In this document: positions 45,186 through 56,591 of the stretch, in pieces | Numbering within the stretch: the first letter of the stretch is position 1 | Layout: each line of letters begins with the position of its first letter | NCBI GenBank assembly: GCA_015178975.1 | Contig: WHVD01000063.1 | Location: 310,001-374,000, forward strand | Reading direction: 5' to 3' | Length of the DNA stretch: 64,000 nucleotides | Source of the DNA: Hysterangium stoloniferum | Taxonomy: Eukaryota; Basidiomycota; Agaricomycetes; Hysterangiales; Hysterangiaceae | Translations under genes and position numbers: made by a program | The notes under the pieces: generated by a model | What the model was told of the DNA's origin: nothing | The model's input: only the letters and a program-made list of their open reading frames with translations | Databases searched by the model: none

Positions 45186-47519
45186 ATGGGTCCCAAATGC
45201 AAAGCTGCCAAAGGACCATCTCAACTTCAATCCCCATTGCAACTTTATACCACCCAACCCGAAACCCCAAATCAGCCGACAGCATTAGCTTCCATCGAAG
45301 AAGTTACCAAGGTAGCAAAGGATCCCAACACTCCCAACACTTCCAACAATGAAGCAGAAGAACAGCTGGTGACATCAAAAAAGAAATCTTCTGATGAACC
45401 GACTGAACTGTTGTTTGTCAACTCCATTGTCAAATTTGCTGACTATTTGAAATCCACTGAGGAAAGCAAAGAATCATCCCGCACCAGAGTCAAAGAACCC
45501 GCTGCATTTAAGTCTGACAGTCAAAAAGTCAATTTCATGCTCTCTTATCTCAAGGATACCACTCAGGATTGGTTCGAACCTGGACTATCAGGAATATCTG
45601 ACAAGACACCCATATGGCTCAATGACTGGGACACATTTGTGGAAGAACTGGAAACTAATTTTGGACCTTACGATCAATCCAGTGAAGTGGAAAATGAATT
45701 AATGACACTCAATATGAAGGACAATCAACGAGTCTCCAATTATCTCATCAAGTTCAATACCCTCACCACATGATGTGGATGGGACGATTCCACCCTCAGG
45801 CACCATTTCTATATGGGACTTCTTCCATCACACCTTAAAGACAAGATCTGCAAAGATGAGAAGCCAAAAACTCTCCAACTCATGTGGATTAAAGCTCAGA
45901 CATCCGATGCCCATTATTGGGAATGAAAAGCCAAGTTCTCCCGAGAGAATCTGATGGAACGTTCTCAAAACAACAGGCATCAACTAGCAAGTCTTCCGGC
46001 AATAACTCAGGCAATAACACTGGCAACTCTGGCACTAATACTGGCAAATCTAATTCCAATCGGAAAATAGACAAGAAATCCAACAAAGAAAAACAGTCAA
46101 CTTCCAACAAACCCAACATTTCCCACTTGTTGGGCACTGATGGTAAACTCACCCTGAAGGAGAAACAATGACACATGGATAACGACCTCTGCCTTTTCTG
46201 TGGGAAAAGTGGACACAAGGTTTCTGATTGTACTGTTAAGTCTAACTCTTCCAAGGCCTGCATGGCAACTTCCACTACGACTACAACGTCCAAGGAAAAA
46301 CCTGCCATGGAGTCGAAAAAAAGAGTAAGCAGCCCTCCGGAATCTGCACAGACAGAGGGTTGCATTGACTCTCTCCGTAGTTCCGAGATTATCCATCTCA
46401 ACGTGTCCACTCTCTCTAATACCGACTCATTATTTGTAAAACTCATCTCTGACCTTCTTGGAAATTTAGTGTTCCAAGCTCTGATAGATTCCAGCTCCAC
46501 ACACTGTTTTGTAGATACCACCTTTGCCATGAAACATAATCTGAAACTCCATTCTGTTCCCACAATTTCTTTGCATCTGTTTGATGGCACTAGCAATATG
46601 GCAATTACCCAAGCCTGCAACATGTCTATCTGGTTTTCGTGTGGAACATCCCAGATGGTTACTTTTTTCGTAACACAGTTGGACTCTAGCTGTTCAGTAG
46701 TTCTTGGATACAACTGGCTCACCTGATATGTATAATCTGTTGATTGACTGGGTATTGGGCAGTATTAATTTCCAGATTCCCGACACTTCCGTTCCTCCTG
46801 CAGCATCTTTTCTGGCCAGAGCCTCTTCAGCCTCGACAGCACCTCTGGCTTCTACCGAAACCTCCAAACCTCCAAAAATCTCTCTCATCAATGCTTTGGC
46901 ATTTGTTAGGGCGAGTAAACTGGACAGATCACAGTGTTTTTTGATCACCTTAAAAGTTGATGAAGCGTCTGGACGTTTTGCAACTCCAGAATTATCTGAG
47001 CTAAAAGCTGACCTGGAAGGAGTTCCTGAAAAATACCATGATTTCACGGATATTTTCAGTAAGCAAAAAGCTGACCAGCCTGCACCACATCTTCAACTCT
47101 GTGTCCATTTCAGAGGATTAAATTCCATCACATGGAAAGAAAAGTACCCACTTCCACTCATTACCGACTTACTCGATGCCCCACAGAAAGCTTGGATCTA
47201 CACCAAAATAGACCTTAAACATGCCTATCATTTGGTCTGAATTGCTGAGGGTGACGAATGGAAAACTGCTTTTTGGACTCACTATGGATCCTTTGAATGG
47301 TTGGTTATGCCGTTTGGCCTACCAATGCCCCTTCCACCTTTCAACATTTTGTTAACAATATATTTTCCAACATGCTTGACATATGTGTTATAGTCTATTT
47401 AGACGACATTTTGGTATTTTCCGAGGATCCCGCTCTTCACAACGAACAAGTCTGTGAAGTCTTCCAAAGACTCTGAAAACACGGTCTTTTCGCCAATGGT
47501 AAAAAATGCTACTTTGACA
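45186..47519 (+). pseudogene. G2 gag-pol 5' part
   Basis: Starts MGPKCKAAKGPSQLQ; gag capsid DWFEPGLSGISDKTPIWL, ELETNFGPYDQSS; a CCHC knuckle starting CLFCGKSGHKVSDC near 46190; protease region ALIDSSSTHCFVD near 46480; RT pieces [13 protein letters not shown] near 47205 and the active site [14 protein letters not shown] near 47390. Fossil. Confidence 0.7.
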
Positions 47520-47617
47520 TGGATATGTACAACATTAGCTAGACTATATAGACTGTGGAATGTATGCAATACCAAATCTGGTAATATGTTACAACTGTGT
47601 CACAACCCAATGGTCCC

Positions 47618-48939
47618 TGTGATGTATCAACATTATCTCATAATATTCTCTTAATTTTCTTTGAATTATTTAATATTTTCTTTAATTTCTATTGTATTTT
47701 TATTATGTTTATTGTGAAAAATAGGCCTTATTCCTTTTAACTTTGCATAAATAATAGCATATATGAACTCATATTATGCTATTATATCTTAGTTAATTTA
47801 TTATAATTTTTAACTAATTATTTATATTTTATTTACTTAGTTATTACCTTTCGGCACCTTGTGCAGCCTAGTTTGCGCATTTTTGGAGTCATGTGACCTA
47901 TTACATAAGCCTCCAGTGTCGGGATGTCACACGAGTCACGAATGTGACTACCCGAGTCACACAAGTCACGATTGTGACTACCCGAGTCACACAAGTCACG
48001 AACGTGACTACCCGAGTCATTATTAGGTTCCGCCGACTCATCGTTTGCTTCCGTCCCGGGACCGCGGCCTTGAACCTTCATGTTCAAGCAAGAGGTTAGA
48101 ACCCTTGTCTCAGAGAAGGGAATCACATGTTAAACAAAGGGTAAATAATGAGTAGAATATGAGGTCATTATGATCTCACTAATGACCTCATAAACTAAAT
48201 AGTTAGCTAATCATTGAGTTATCAAAATGTATATAAGGAGGGCTAAGTTTCCAATAAAATCATCTTATCTCACACATATTTGCAGCACAGCACCAGCTTA
48301 TCTAATCATCCTAAGGACAATAATAGCCTTAGTCTGATACACTCACTGCAAGCACCTACACTTGCAGCATCTTGAATCTTTGTCAGCAACTCTTGGACTT
48401 AGCTAATCATCTAAGTTCCCCAGCCTCACAGCTACCCTTTAGGCTTATTAATTAGATAATAAACCTAATAAGTATCTAAGTATCCTTACTGAAATCCCTG
48501 CCAATACTAGATTACTCAAGGCCCAGCCCTAAGTTTATTGAATTAATCAAGTACAAGCACTCAGATAATCCAATACAATTTATTTTCTCTATTAATAAAT
48601 TATTTAACACCTTGTTAAATAACTATTAATAGTTACAAATAAGCATACAAGAATCCGAAGCTCTTATATCAAGTCTCTGTCAAGTTACTGCGCATATATT
48701 CAGCTTCCAGCCCCTATTCTCAAGGAATAGTTCTTGTATTTGTTAAAGAGTCATACACAGTTCTATTGAACCTTTCAATAATCAAAATAAGCATTGATTT
48801 GAGTTGTTTAAGCTTCATAGCGCAGCTCATTAATCTATCAGTATTTAAATTACTGGACCTTTGCTTGTTTTATTGTTGAAGCTCTGTGACACTATAGCAT
48901 ATATTGAGCTATCTAAGAGAATCCCCTGAATACATTACA
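47618..48939 (+). mobile_element. Solo LTR (1.3 kb) nested in the G9 LTR
   Basis: 1322 bp, TGTGATGTAT...ATACATTACA (9 of 10 bp inverted termini), with perfect duplication GTCCC (47613-47617 and 48940-48944). Contains a TATATAAGG box near 48231 followed by CT-rich sequence, as in an LTR promoter, and a 30-bp tandem repeat. No coding sequence. Family not otherwise represented in this window. Confidence 0.85.
47925..48022 (+). repeat. 30-bp tandem repeat, about three units
   Basis: Units of about 30 bp built on CGAGTCAC...GTCACGA.TGTGACTAC. Each contains GTCACGANNGTGAC, an imperfect palindrome, so each unit can form a hairpin. Located upstream of the TATA box of the host LTR. Confidence 0.7.
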
Positions 48940-50879
48940 GTCCCCGAGGTTATTGCCACCTATCGACATTTCAAGTTATCGTTCAACTCATTGCATCAGA
49001 AACCGTCAGTCTCCTGACCCTGACATATGCTTACATGGTGATCAAACTCCATTTATGCCCCCGTCAAAATATACTCGTATTATCTGGTTATACTCTGATA
49101 CGTCCTCTTTTTATTATGATGATCCATTCAACTCTATGTTTCACATATGCCTATATACATATACTTGTAACCCTCAGACTATTTCCTTTTCTTGTAATCC
49201 CACTCTCGGTTATTTCATGGCCTCCAAACTTGTTGTAACCTTCCCGTTCCTAGTGAAGCCTATTTGTCAATACCATTTTCCACTTTTCTCCTAGTTAGTA
49301 TTTTCTAGACACCAAATACTTGTATATGAACCCGCTGTAGTTGTAGTTACTAGGCAATCAGAATGTCAACTCAGAATACCCTCTTACACCTCTAGAAGTC
49401 CTATACTAAGTATCCCACTATCCATCTTCATGTGTGCTCGCCCACTCTCAGTCCCTGACCCCTTGGCCCAACACTTGACTTATCCTTTGGTCCCGATTGG
49501 TGATTTGCCGAGAGGTACTCATTCAGACTAGTCTTCACCTGTCTGAAATCTAAGGACACCCAACAGTTATTTGCAAGGGCACAGCACATAAGCTGAAGCC
49601 AAGTCCTTCCGATCGGTCCCCGTCGGCCTACCGACATTAGTCAGTTTTCAGTTCTTAACATAATAATAAAGATCAAAACAAGTAATCATGAAATGAAACA
49701 AGTAAACACCAAACTAGGTGTTAGGGATGGAGTGGAACGGGAGTGGGGTGTGAAACATGACAGGTCATTTGACCATAACAGGAACAGGGCTCAGTTAGAG
49801 AGCTGATGAGTTGTCCGGGCAGAGTCTGGTGACTAGTGCATGAGACAGAGTCAGATATAGACAGGTGTGACATGCACAGGTCCCAGCAGGCACTCCAGTT
49901 GTGACTGTACTTTGGGTACCATATAGAGGGTCAGGTGTATATAAGGTGGGGTCCAGATGCCAGCAGGTTTTCTGGTTAACTGTAACCTGGTGGGTATAGA
50001 GAGTCGGGTGCATGTAGGATGGGGTCCAGAGCCCAGCAGGTTTTCTGGTCCTAACAGCATCTAAAAGTTGAGCTCCAAACAACTGATACTAACCTCCTCT
50101 GATCAACTTGTGCATTGGTTTATTGTGGTGCCACTGGTCTATTCATTGACTGAGACTATGTGCATGAAAATGGAATTGCCACACAATCACTCATCTACCC
50201 AATCCATGTGTACAATGTTGATGGAAACCAATGAAGTGGGTTCAATCACTGAGGTTGTTGAATTGGTCCTCCACTACAAGGATCACTCAGAAAAGGCATT
50301 GTTTGCAGTCACCAAGCTTGGGAAGGAATCCCTTCTGCTCAGATATACCTGGCTTCAGGATCACAACCCTGATATCAATTGGCAGACACAAGAAGTCAAG
50401 ATGACCCTACCCATTGCACCCCACACTGTAGGGAGTGTAAAATCTCAACCCTTTGGGCATGTGAAGAGATTTGATGTTTACAAGCTTGTAGAGATGCCCC
50501 AGCCCCAGTCTTCACATCTGAGGAAACAGAAGACAATTCCTGACTTACTACCTGATCAGTCTGATGAGGTTGAAGACCAAATTGATGACTCAATTGAAGA
50601 TGGAGATTGGTTATTTGTCACAGTGTTGCACCCAGAACTGACTCCAAGTCAGATTTGAGCATCTGCTACAGTGTCTCAGTGATTAGCAGAGGCTAGTGCA
50701 AGGTTCAACACACCAAGTCCAAAAGGTTTTTGAGACTTTGTCCCTGAGTATCTCCACACCTTTGAAGATGTGTTCTCCAAGGAGTCATTTGATTCACTAC
50801 ATGATTGAAAACCTTGGGACCATGCAATTGAACTAATCCCTGATCCAAGGTCAACCAACTGCAAGGTCTACCCCATGTC

Positions 50880-52000
50880 CCTCAATGAGCAGACAGAGCT
50901 AGATATTTTTCTTGCTGAAAACCTTGCAACTAGTTGGATACATCCTTCCAAGTCACCCATGGCATCCCCCATTTTCTTCATCAAGAAGAAGGATGGCTCC
51001 CTTTAACTTGTACAAGACTATTGCACACTGAATGCCCAAACCATAAAAAATTGATATCCACTCCCACTCATTTCAGAGCTGTTAAATCAATTAAAAGGGG
51101 CACAGTATTTCACAAAGCTTGATGTTAGATGGGGCTACAACAATGTTTGCATCAAGGATGGGGATGAGTGGAAGGCTGCTTTCCAAACAAATAGAGGGTT
51201 GTTTGAACCCTTGGTCATGTTTTTTGGTCTCACTAACAGCCCAGCAACCTTTCAGACTATGATGAATGACATCTTCTGGGATTTGATTGCTGAGGGAGTT
51301 GTCTGTGTCTACCTGGATGACACCCTCATCTTTACCAAGACACTTGAAGAACATCAGTGTGTCCTATTACTGGTTCTTGAGTGTCTTTGTGAGTTACATA
51401 AGCTCTACCTCAAACCAGAGAAATGTGAGTTTGAGAAGACAAAGGACAAATACCTTGGCCTAGTCATCTCTGAAAACCAAGCAGAGATGGACCCAATCAA
51501 GGTGTCAGGTGTGCATGATTGGCCCACTTCTACCAGTTGGAAGGAGGTACAAGCCTTCCTTGGGTTTACCAACTTCTATAGGTGATTCATAGCAGATTTC
51601 TCCCACCATGCATGACCACTGTTTGACCTCACAAAAAGGAATCAACTTGGAGGTGAACCATGACAAAGGACAATGCTTTCCTTCTCCTCAAGGATCTGGT
51701 TACAAATGCACCAATTCTGACAATGCCTGATGATTCAAAACCCTTTTGAGTTGAAGCTGACTCATCAGACTATGCCACTGGAGCAGTCCTCTCACAACAG
51801 CTGGATGATGGAAAGTGGCATCCTGTTGGCTTCTACTCAAAAAGCCTGTCAGCCATTGAATGCAATTATGAGATCCATGACAAAGAAATGCTTGCAGTGA
51901 TTCATGCCTTCAATGAGTGGAGACATGTCCTAGAGGGGGCATGACACTCAGTTGAGGTATGGACTGACCACAAAAACCTTGAGTACTTCATGTCCTAAAA
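50880..52000 (+). pseudogene. G7 RT and RNase H
   Basis: [16 protein letters not shown] near 50955, KLDVRWGYNNV near 51120, FGLTNSPATFQTMMNDIFWD near 51225, active site CVYLDDTLIFTK near 51305, and RNase H sequence [15 protein letters not shown] / TDHKNLEYF near 51860-51990 (first part seen with one difference). Confidence 0.65.
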
Positions 52001-52379
52001 AAAGCTCAATTGAAGACAGGCCAGATGGTCCCTGCTCCTGGCATGTTTCAATTTTCAACTGCACCACCAGCCAGGATGCTCTATGGGCAAAACTGATGCA
52101 CTCTCTTGTTGGCCTGACCATGGTTCTGGTGAAGGTGACAACTTGGACATCACCCTACTTAAACCAGAGTTTTTTGCAATTTGAGCCATGGAGGGTGTGT
52201 CAATGCATAGGCCAGAATGTGAATTCCTCACTGCTATTTGCCAAGGAAATGAGAAGGGTGAACAGGAGGAAGCAGTGATCAAGGCAGTGAAGGAACTCTG
52301 AAAATCTGGTGGCCGATCTATCAGATTAATAGAATGGCCAGAGAAGGATGGACTGGTGTTGTATCAGGGTAAGATATAT

Positions 52380-53680
52380 ACCAACAGATCCAGAACTGAG
52401 GCATAGGATTGTGGAACAGCACCATGACTCTCAGGTTGCTGGCCATGCAGGACAATGGAAAACCTTAGAGCTAGTGAGTCACAATTTCTGGTGGCCAGGC
52501 ATGTTGCGATATATATAAGGCAGTATGTCAAGACATGTGACACATGTATGCACACCAAGTTCCAGTGTCAGATGCCAATTGGTGAATTACACCCAAACAC
52601 CACACCAGAAAATCGATGGGATACAACCTGAATCCCAAGGGTATGATTTGGTCATGGTAATTGTAGATCTCATGACAAAGCGTGGACATTTCCTCCCCAG
52701 ACATAAGACTGTTGACTCTATGGTGCAGCTCAGATCTTTTTCAAGGATGTGTGGAAGCATCATGGACTTCCACAGTGAGTTATCTCAGATCGTGGATCAC
52801 AGTTTGCAAGCCAATTCACTGGGGAATTATACCAACTCCTTGGGATTCAACCAGCCTATTCCACAGCCTACCACCCTCAGGCTGATGGGCAGACTGAACG
52901 AGTCAACCAAAAGCTTGAGACATATCTGCAGATATTTGTAAATCAGCACCAATCAGACTGGGTTGACCTTCTCCCACTTTCAGAATTCCAGTACAACAAC
53001 CATATGCATGCATCTACACAACAGACACCATTCATGCTAGACTGTGGACATCATCCACAAATGGGCTGGGCTTTGAACCAGACCTTCAATCCAACAAGGT
53101 GGAATCAGCGAATGATTTTTGAGATCGAATGGCTGACACTCTTGAAGAGGCAAAAGCAGCACTGGCTAAAGCAAAGGATGAGATGACAAAATACTACAAC
53201 CATCGGTGAACCCCAGTACCAAGCTTCAAGACAGGAGACCGAGTTTTCCTGGATGCCAATGATATTCAAATGGCCCAACCATCAAAGAAACTTTCACACC
53301 TTCAACTAGGGCCATTCAAGGTACTTGAACAGGTCGATCCAATCACCTATAGGTTGGAACTGCCCAAGTCAATGAATAGACTCCACCCAGTCTGCAATGT
53401 GGTGAAACTGACACCAAAAATTGAGGATCCAATCATTGGCCACCATTCTAAACCACCATGAGATCCAATAGTAGTGGAAGGAGAGGTGGAGTATGAGGTT
53501 GAGAAGGTGTTGGACAGTAGATGGAGGTATGGGTGGATTGAATACCTCATAAAATGGCAAGGTTTTGGTATGGAACATAATAGTTGGGAACCAGGGAATA
53601 AGGTATTTGCCCCTGCCTTGACAGCAAACTTCCACACACAACATCTGGAGGCAGTAATGAGTCAGGGCCCTATTCAAGGA
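52380..53680 (+). pseudogene. G7 integrase and chromodomain
   Basis: Integrase pieces VMVIVDLMTKRGHFLP near 52650, then the C-terminal GDRVFLDAND and KKLSHLQLGPFKVLEQV near 53240-53330. A complete-looking chromodomain (EYEVEKVLDSRWRYG, EYLIKWQGFGMEHNSWEP) follows at 53490-53600. Confidence 0.7.
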
Positions 53681-53799
53681 TCAAGGCAACCTCAGAATGC
53701 CACAGTATGAGTAACCCAGATTCCAGGGTTTCAAGAGGTTAAGCCTGGACTTTATTGGCAGAAACAGCAAGTCGGGATACCATACCTTAAAAGGGGGGG

Positions 53800-54357
53800 T
53801 GATGTCAGGGGACAACCTTAAGTTCCCCAAATTCACTCTTGACCTTTCAAAGTCTAGTCTCATAAGTCCAGGATGAGGGCACCTTGTCTTTATCACATTT
53901 TCAAACTCTGCTACACCATTAGTTAGTCATCCACTAGCCAAGGGTTCCTTAGACTTTTCTCTTCAGATTCCCTCTGCTAGGTAAGTAGTACTGTACTCTG
54001 TATGTATATAAATAGTTAGATATAAACTTACTTCTGATTCCCTCTGCTAGTGCCCCAACTCAGTCATAGTGTGAGTTAGTGCAGTCTAGAGAGTTGCCCT
54101 TACATCTGGTCAATTAAGCTAAGTGTTGACCTTTACTTATATCATACTATCTGCTCTGTTCTGAAATACTGGAGCACCCTGACAGTCCATGTGAGGGCAC
54201 AACACATAAGTTGAAGCCAAGCTCCACTACAGTTATAGAGTTGGACCTCCCAACTAGTACAATCTCTATCATCAGCCCCCAATTATGTAACTTGTTTCCC
54301 ATCATCAGCCCTCCAACTAGAGCATTCCCCTTCTTCCTGGCTTAGATCTTAACATCA
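53800..54357 (+). repeat. 3' LTR of G7
   Basis: 558 bp, TGATGTCAGG...TTAACATCA, with unusual TGATGT/ACATCA termini. Contains TATATAAATA near 54005 and the shared cassette at 54191-54225, 130-165 bp before the 3' end. Confidence 0.65.
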
Positions 54358-54548
54358 GCCCTCTGATAATTTTTTCTATACTCACACATTTTTCCTTGAG
54401 ACAAAATACTGATTCATTATAATGATTCATTTATTCTAGGTAGCAATAGGAGGCAACCCCTCTGCCAATCTCTCCCCACTATTTATTGACCCCATATTCT
54501 CATCCCCATGCTCATCCCCACCAGAAATGACCAGAGTCCTTGTATTTG

Positions 54549-54800
54549 GCCAAATTTTCTAAGAGTTCTTTAAACTGATAAATTATTTGAAAATTTTAAG
54601 TTTTAGTAGGATTTTCCAAACTGGAAAATCATATCTGAAAACTTTAAATATTTATATTAGAAAATCTGAGGAAACATTATTAGTCAGAGTTTCTTGATAC
54701 AAATTTTTAAGGTTTTCAGATATGATTTCCCACTTTTGGAAAATCCTACTAAAACTTTAAAATTTTAAACAATTTATCAGTTGAAAAAATTCCTAGAAAA
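54549..54800. repeat. Long imperfect inverted repeat (foldback)
   Basis: Arms of about 90 bp (54549-54640 and 54705-54800), roughly 85% complementary, flank a loop of about 60 bp. Both are AT-rich (TTTTAGTAGGATTTTCC in one arm, its complement in the other). A related but less symmetric sequence lies at 56130-56430. Likely a foldback MITE. Confidence 0.6.
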
Positions 54801-54869
54801 TTTTGCCAAATATTGGGATTTTTGGAGGTTTTCAAACTCCAAAAACATTGGGATGCCTCCAGTGACAAC

Positions 54870-55480
54870 CTCATTCTACTCTTCCCACCCTCTGGTGTCC
54901 CACCATTGGTACCTCTGACCACAGTGTCACTGCCCATGGTGTCCTGACATGTTTTCCCTCTTCATCATCCCATCCTGTCTCCATCCCAACACTCTCCCAT
55001 TACCCATTCTACTTGTAAATGATATTTTGCCCACTCATACCCCCTAGAATACTTCTGCTACATCATATTTAGTTCTAGCCTGATCCTTACCCCTTCCTGT
55101 GCTTCCCTGACCCATCACTGCTTCCTGCTTCCTTGATCAGCCCTTTACTCATCCATTACACCTTTGTATAAAGTTCCTCCCCTGTATGCTACTACTCTTT
55201 AGTTCAAATATTGACTTAGATTATCCCCATTTAGTCTTCATTCTACTTACTCCCTTCCTAATACCCTCTAAGGTGTCATCAGCAAGCTGCAACCCTCTAC
55301 CTTATGACTCTTAGTATGTACATATATCGCCCCAGTCCAGTGAGCTAAGTGTTGTCTTCACTTCTTATCATACTATCTGCTCTGTTTGAAATACTGGAGC
55401 ACCTTAACTGTTTGTACATATGAGGGTGCAACACATAAGTTGAGGCCAAGCTCCACCTGTTTTATAAGGAAATCTGGTGA
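54870..55480 (+). mobile_element. LTR remnant related to G3
   Basis: Matches 27360-27690 and carries the shared cassette at 55421-55456. Ends are not defined. Confidence 0.5.
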
Positions 55481-55689
55481 CCAATGGGAATCTGAGAGTG
55501 TGGGTAATATTAGGTGACTTGGGGCCCCTCGGGATCCTGAATGTGGGTTGTAACATTTATCACCTACTCCTCAGAGGCATGTATTAGCCAGAGTAGTTGA
55601 TATCCACAAGGAGAGGGAAAGTGATGAAAGGCATGGGGTTGGACTGTGGACTCAGGACTTCAATAAGATGAGAAAATGGTACTCCCTAG

Positions 55690-56040
55690 GGTCTGTGACA
55701 GAGGGTCCCCTGACAGGTGACTCTGCACTCTATCATCAATTCTACTCCAGTTTGCCTTCCCACCTTAAGGATGAAGTCTCAAAAGGCAAAGATGGCAAAC
55801 CCAAGACACTTTCCCATATGCACCTCAAAGCTCAGAATGCAGATGCACACTATTGGGAATGTTGAGTGGAAATTGCCCACGAGACACCTGTGGACAAATT
55901 CAATAAGTCCATGACAAACAAAACCAACAATAACTCATCTACCAGCAATCAGAAATCCATGCAATCTGACAGGAAGAATGATAAGAAGTCTTCCAACACC
56001 AACAACAACAACCCTGGCAAGGGTCAGCAATCCAGTAATT
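55690..56040 (+). pseudogene. Ty3 gag fragment, plus strand
   Basis: SALYHQFYSSLPSHLKDEV, LKAQNADAHYWEC, and an Asn/Ser-rich spacer match G1-type gag. No other part of that element is nearby. Confidence 0.55.
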
Positions 56041-56430
56041 CTCACAGGATTTTTTCAGACAGGAAATCACAGTTTTCACTCAATTCCCTGAGGGGCAAAA
56101 TTGAGTAGAAATATGTAGTTTTTAATTAATTTCTCTAGGCACATTATTACAGTTTTCATAGGATTATGTATGTTGGGTGGAAAAACCCTACAGGGTTTTT
56201 TAAGAGTTTTCTCATTCATAAAATCCATAAAAAATAGACAATTTCTAACAATGTTTCCTCACAATTTCCTGATGCAAATTTTTTGGATTTTCAGATACAA
56301 TTTTTGGCCTCAGAAAAACCTGCTAATAGTTTTTGTGTTCAAAAAATACTTGGAAAATTTGGCCAAATAGCAAGATTTTCTGAAGGTTTTCCAACTCCAA
56401 AAATCTTGGGGTGCCTCTAGTGTAAGTACT
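56041..56430. repeat. AT-rich MITE-like repeat
   Basis: Related to the right part of the 54549-54870 region: GGTTTTCCAACTCCAAAAATC and GGGGTGCCTCTAG are shared with small changes. It interrupts the gag fragment. Termini not fixed. Confidence 0.4.
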
Positions 56431-56591
56431 GTATATCCTTATACCAACCTTGATCAACAAGGTTACCTGCATATTTGGTAATTGAAACAACATACACTTA
56501 TACAGGATAGCAAGGGAGTGGCACAAATTAAGCAACAAGGAAACTCTTATTTAAACATTCCGAGTTAATTTGATCAAAAAAAACTTGACAT

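Larger units (their letters stand above)
44602..47519 (+). mobile_element. Partial Ty3 element G2, 5' half
   Basis: 5' LTR 44602-45151, gag and pol through the middle of RT on the plus strand, inserted in the leader of G1 copy II in the opposite orientation. It stops at 47519, where middle G1 LTR sequence begins, so the 3' half and part of the G1 LTR were deleted together. Its gag and protease resemble those of G1, so the two families are related. Several breaks. Confidence 0.7.
47587..49660 (+). mobile_element. G9 solo LTR, itself interrupted
   Basis: TGTTACAACTGTGTC...GTTCTTAACA with perfect duplication TAATA (47582-47586 and 49661-49665). Without its insertion it is 752 bp and matches 16669-17399. 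Cassette at 49574-49605. Confidence 0.85.
35967..50056 (-). mobile_element. Ty3 element G1 copy II, nested
   Basis: Minus-strand chromodomain Ty3 element. From right to left: remnant 5' LTR (47520-50056, itself interrupted), inserted partial G2 element (44602-47519), leader/gag (43200-44601), protease-RT (42130-43140 and 40275-40642), RNase H (39735-40100), integrase (38770-39700), chromodomain (about 38160-38400), opposite-strand cargo gene (37001-37967) and 3' LTR (35967-36789) with the purine tract AAAGGGAGGGTA beside it. A G6-ended insertion interrupts RT. The outer flanks ATAAA and GCATC do not match, so one end is rearranged. Coding parts are longer than in copy I but broken in several places. 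Confidence 0.8.
47520..50056 (-). repeat. Remnant 5' LTR of G1 copy II, interrupted
   Basis: G1 LTR sequence at 47520-47586 (TGTACAACATTAGC...TGGTAATA) continues at 49661-50056 after a G9 solo LTR. It ends GGTCCTAACA. A duplicated TGGGGTCCAGA...CAGCAGGTTTTCTGG block near 49940-50045 is peculiar to this copy. Heavily CpG-depleted. Confidence 0.65.
50057..54357 (+). mobile_element. Ty3 element G7, 5'-truncated, with chromodomain
   Basis: Plus-strand Ty3-type pol from the protease region to the 3' LTR. The 5' LTR and gag are absent; the left edge abuts the G1 LTR at 50056. Order: protease-like/linker (50068-50658), RT (about 50880-51585), RNase H (about 51700-52000), integrase (about 52380-53190), chromodomain (53474-53640), purine tract (AAAAGGGGGGG, to 53799), LTR 53800-54357. 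No opposite-strand cargo gene. Several breaks. Confidence 0.75.

Noticed and set aside
47925-48022. Possible CRISPR-like array
   Set aside because: The units are contiguous tandem repeats without unique spacers, inside an LTR of a eukaryotic element.
35967-50056. Target-site duplication for G1 copy II
   Set aside because: The flanks ATAAA and GCATC differ. The right LTR is rearranged and may not be the original partner.
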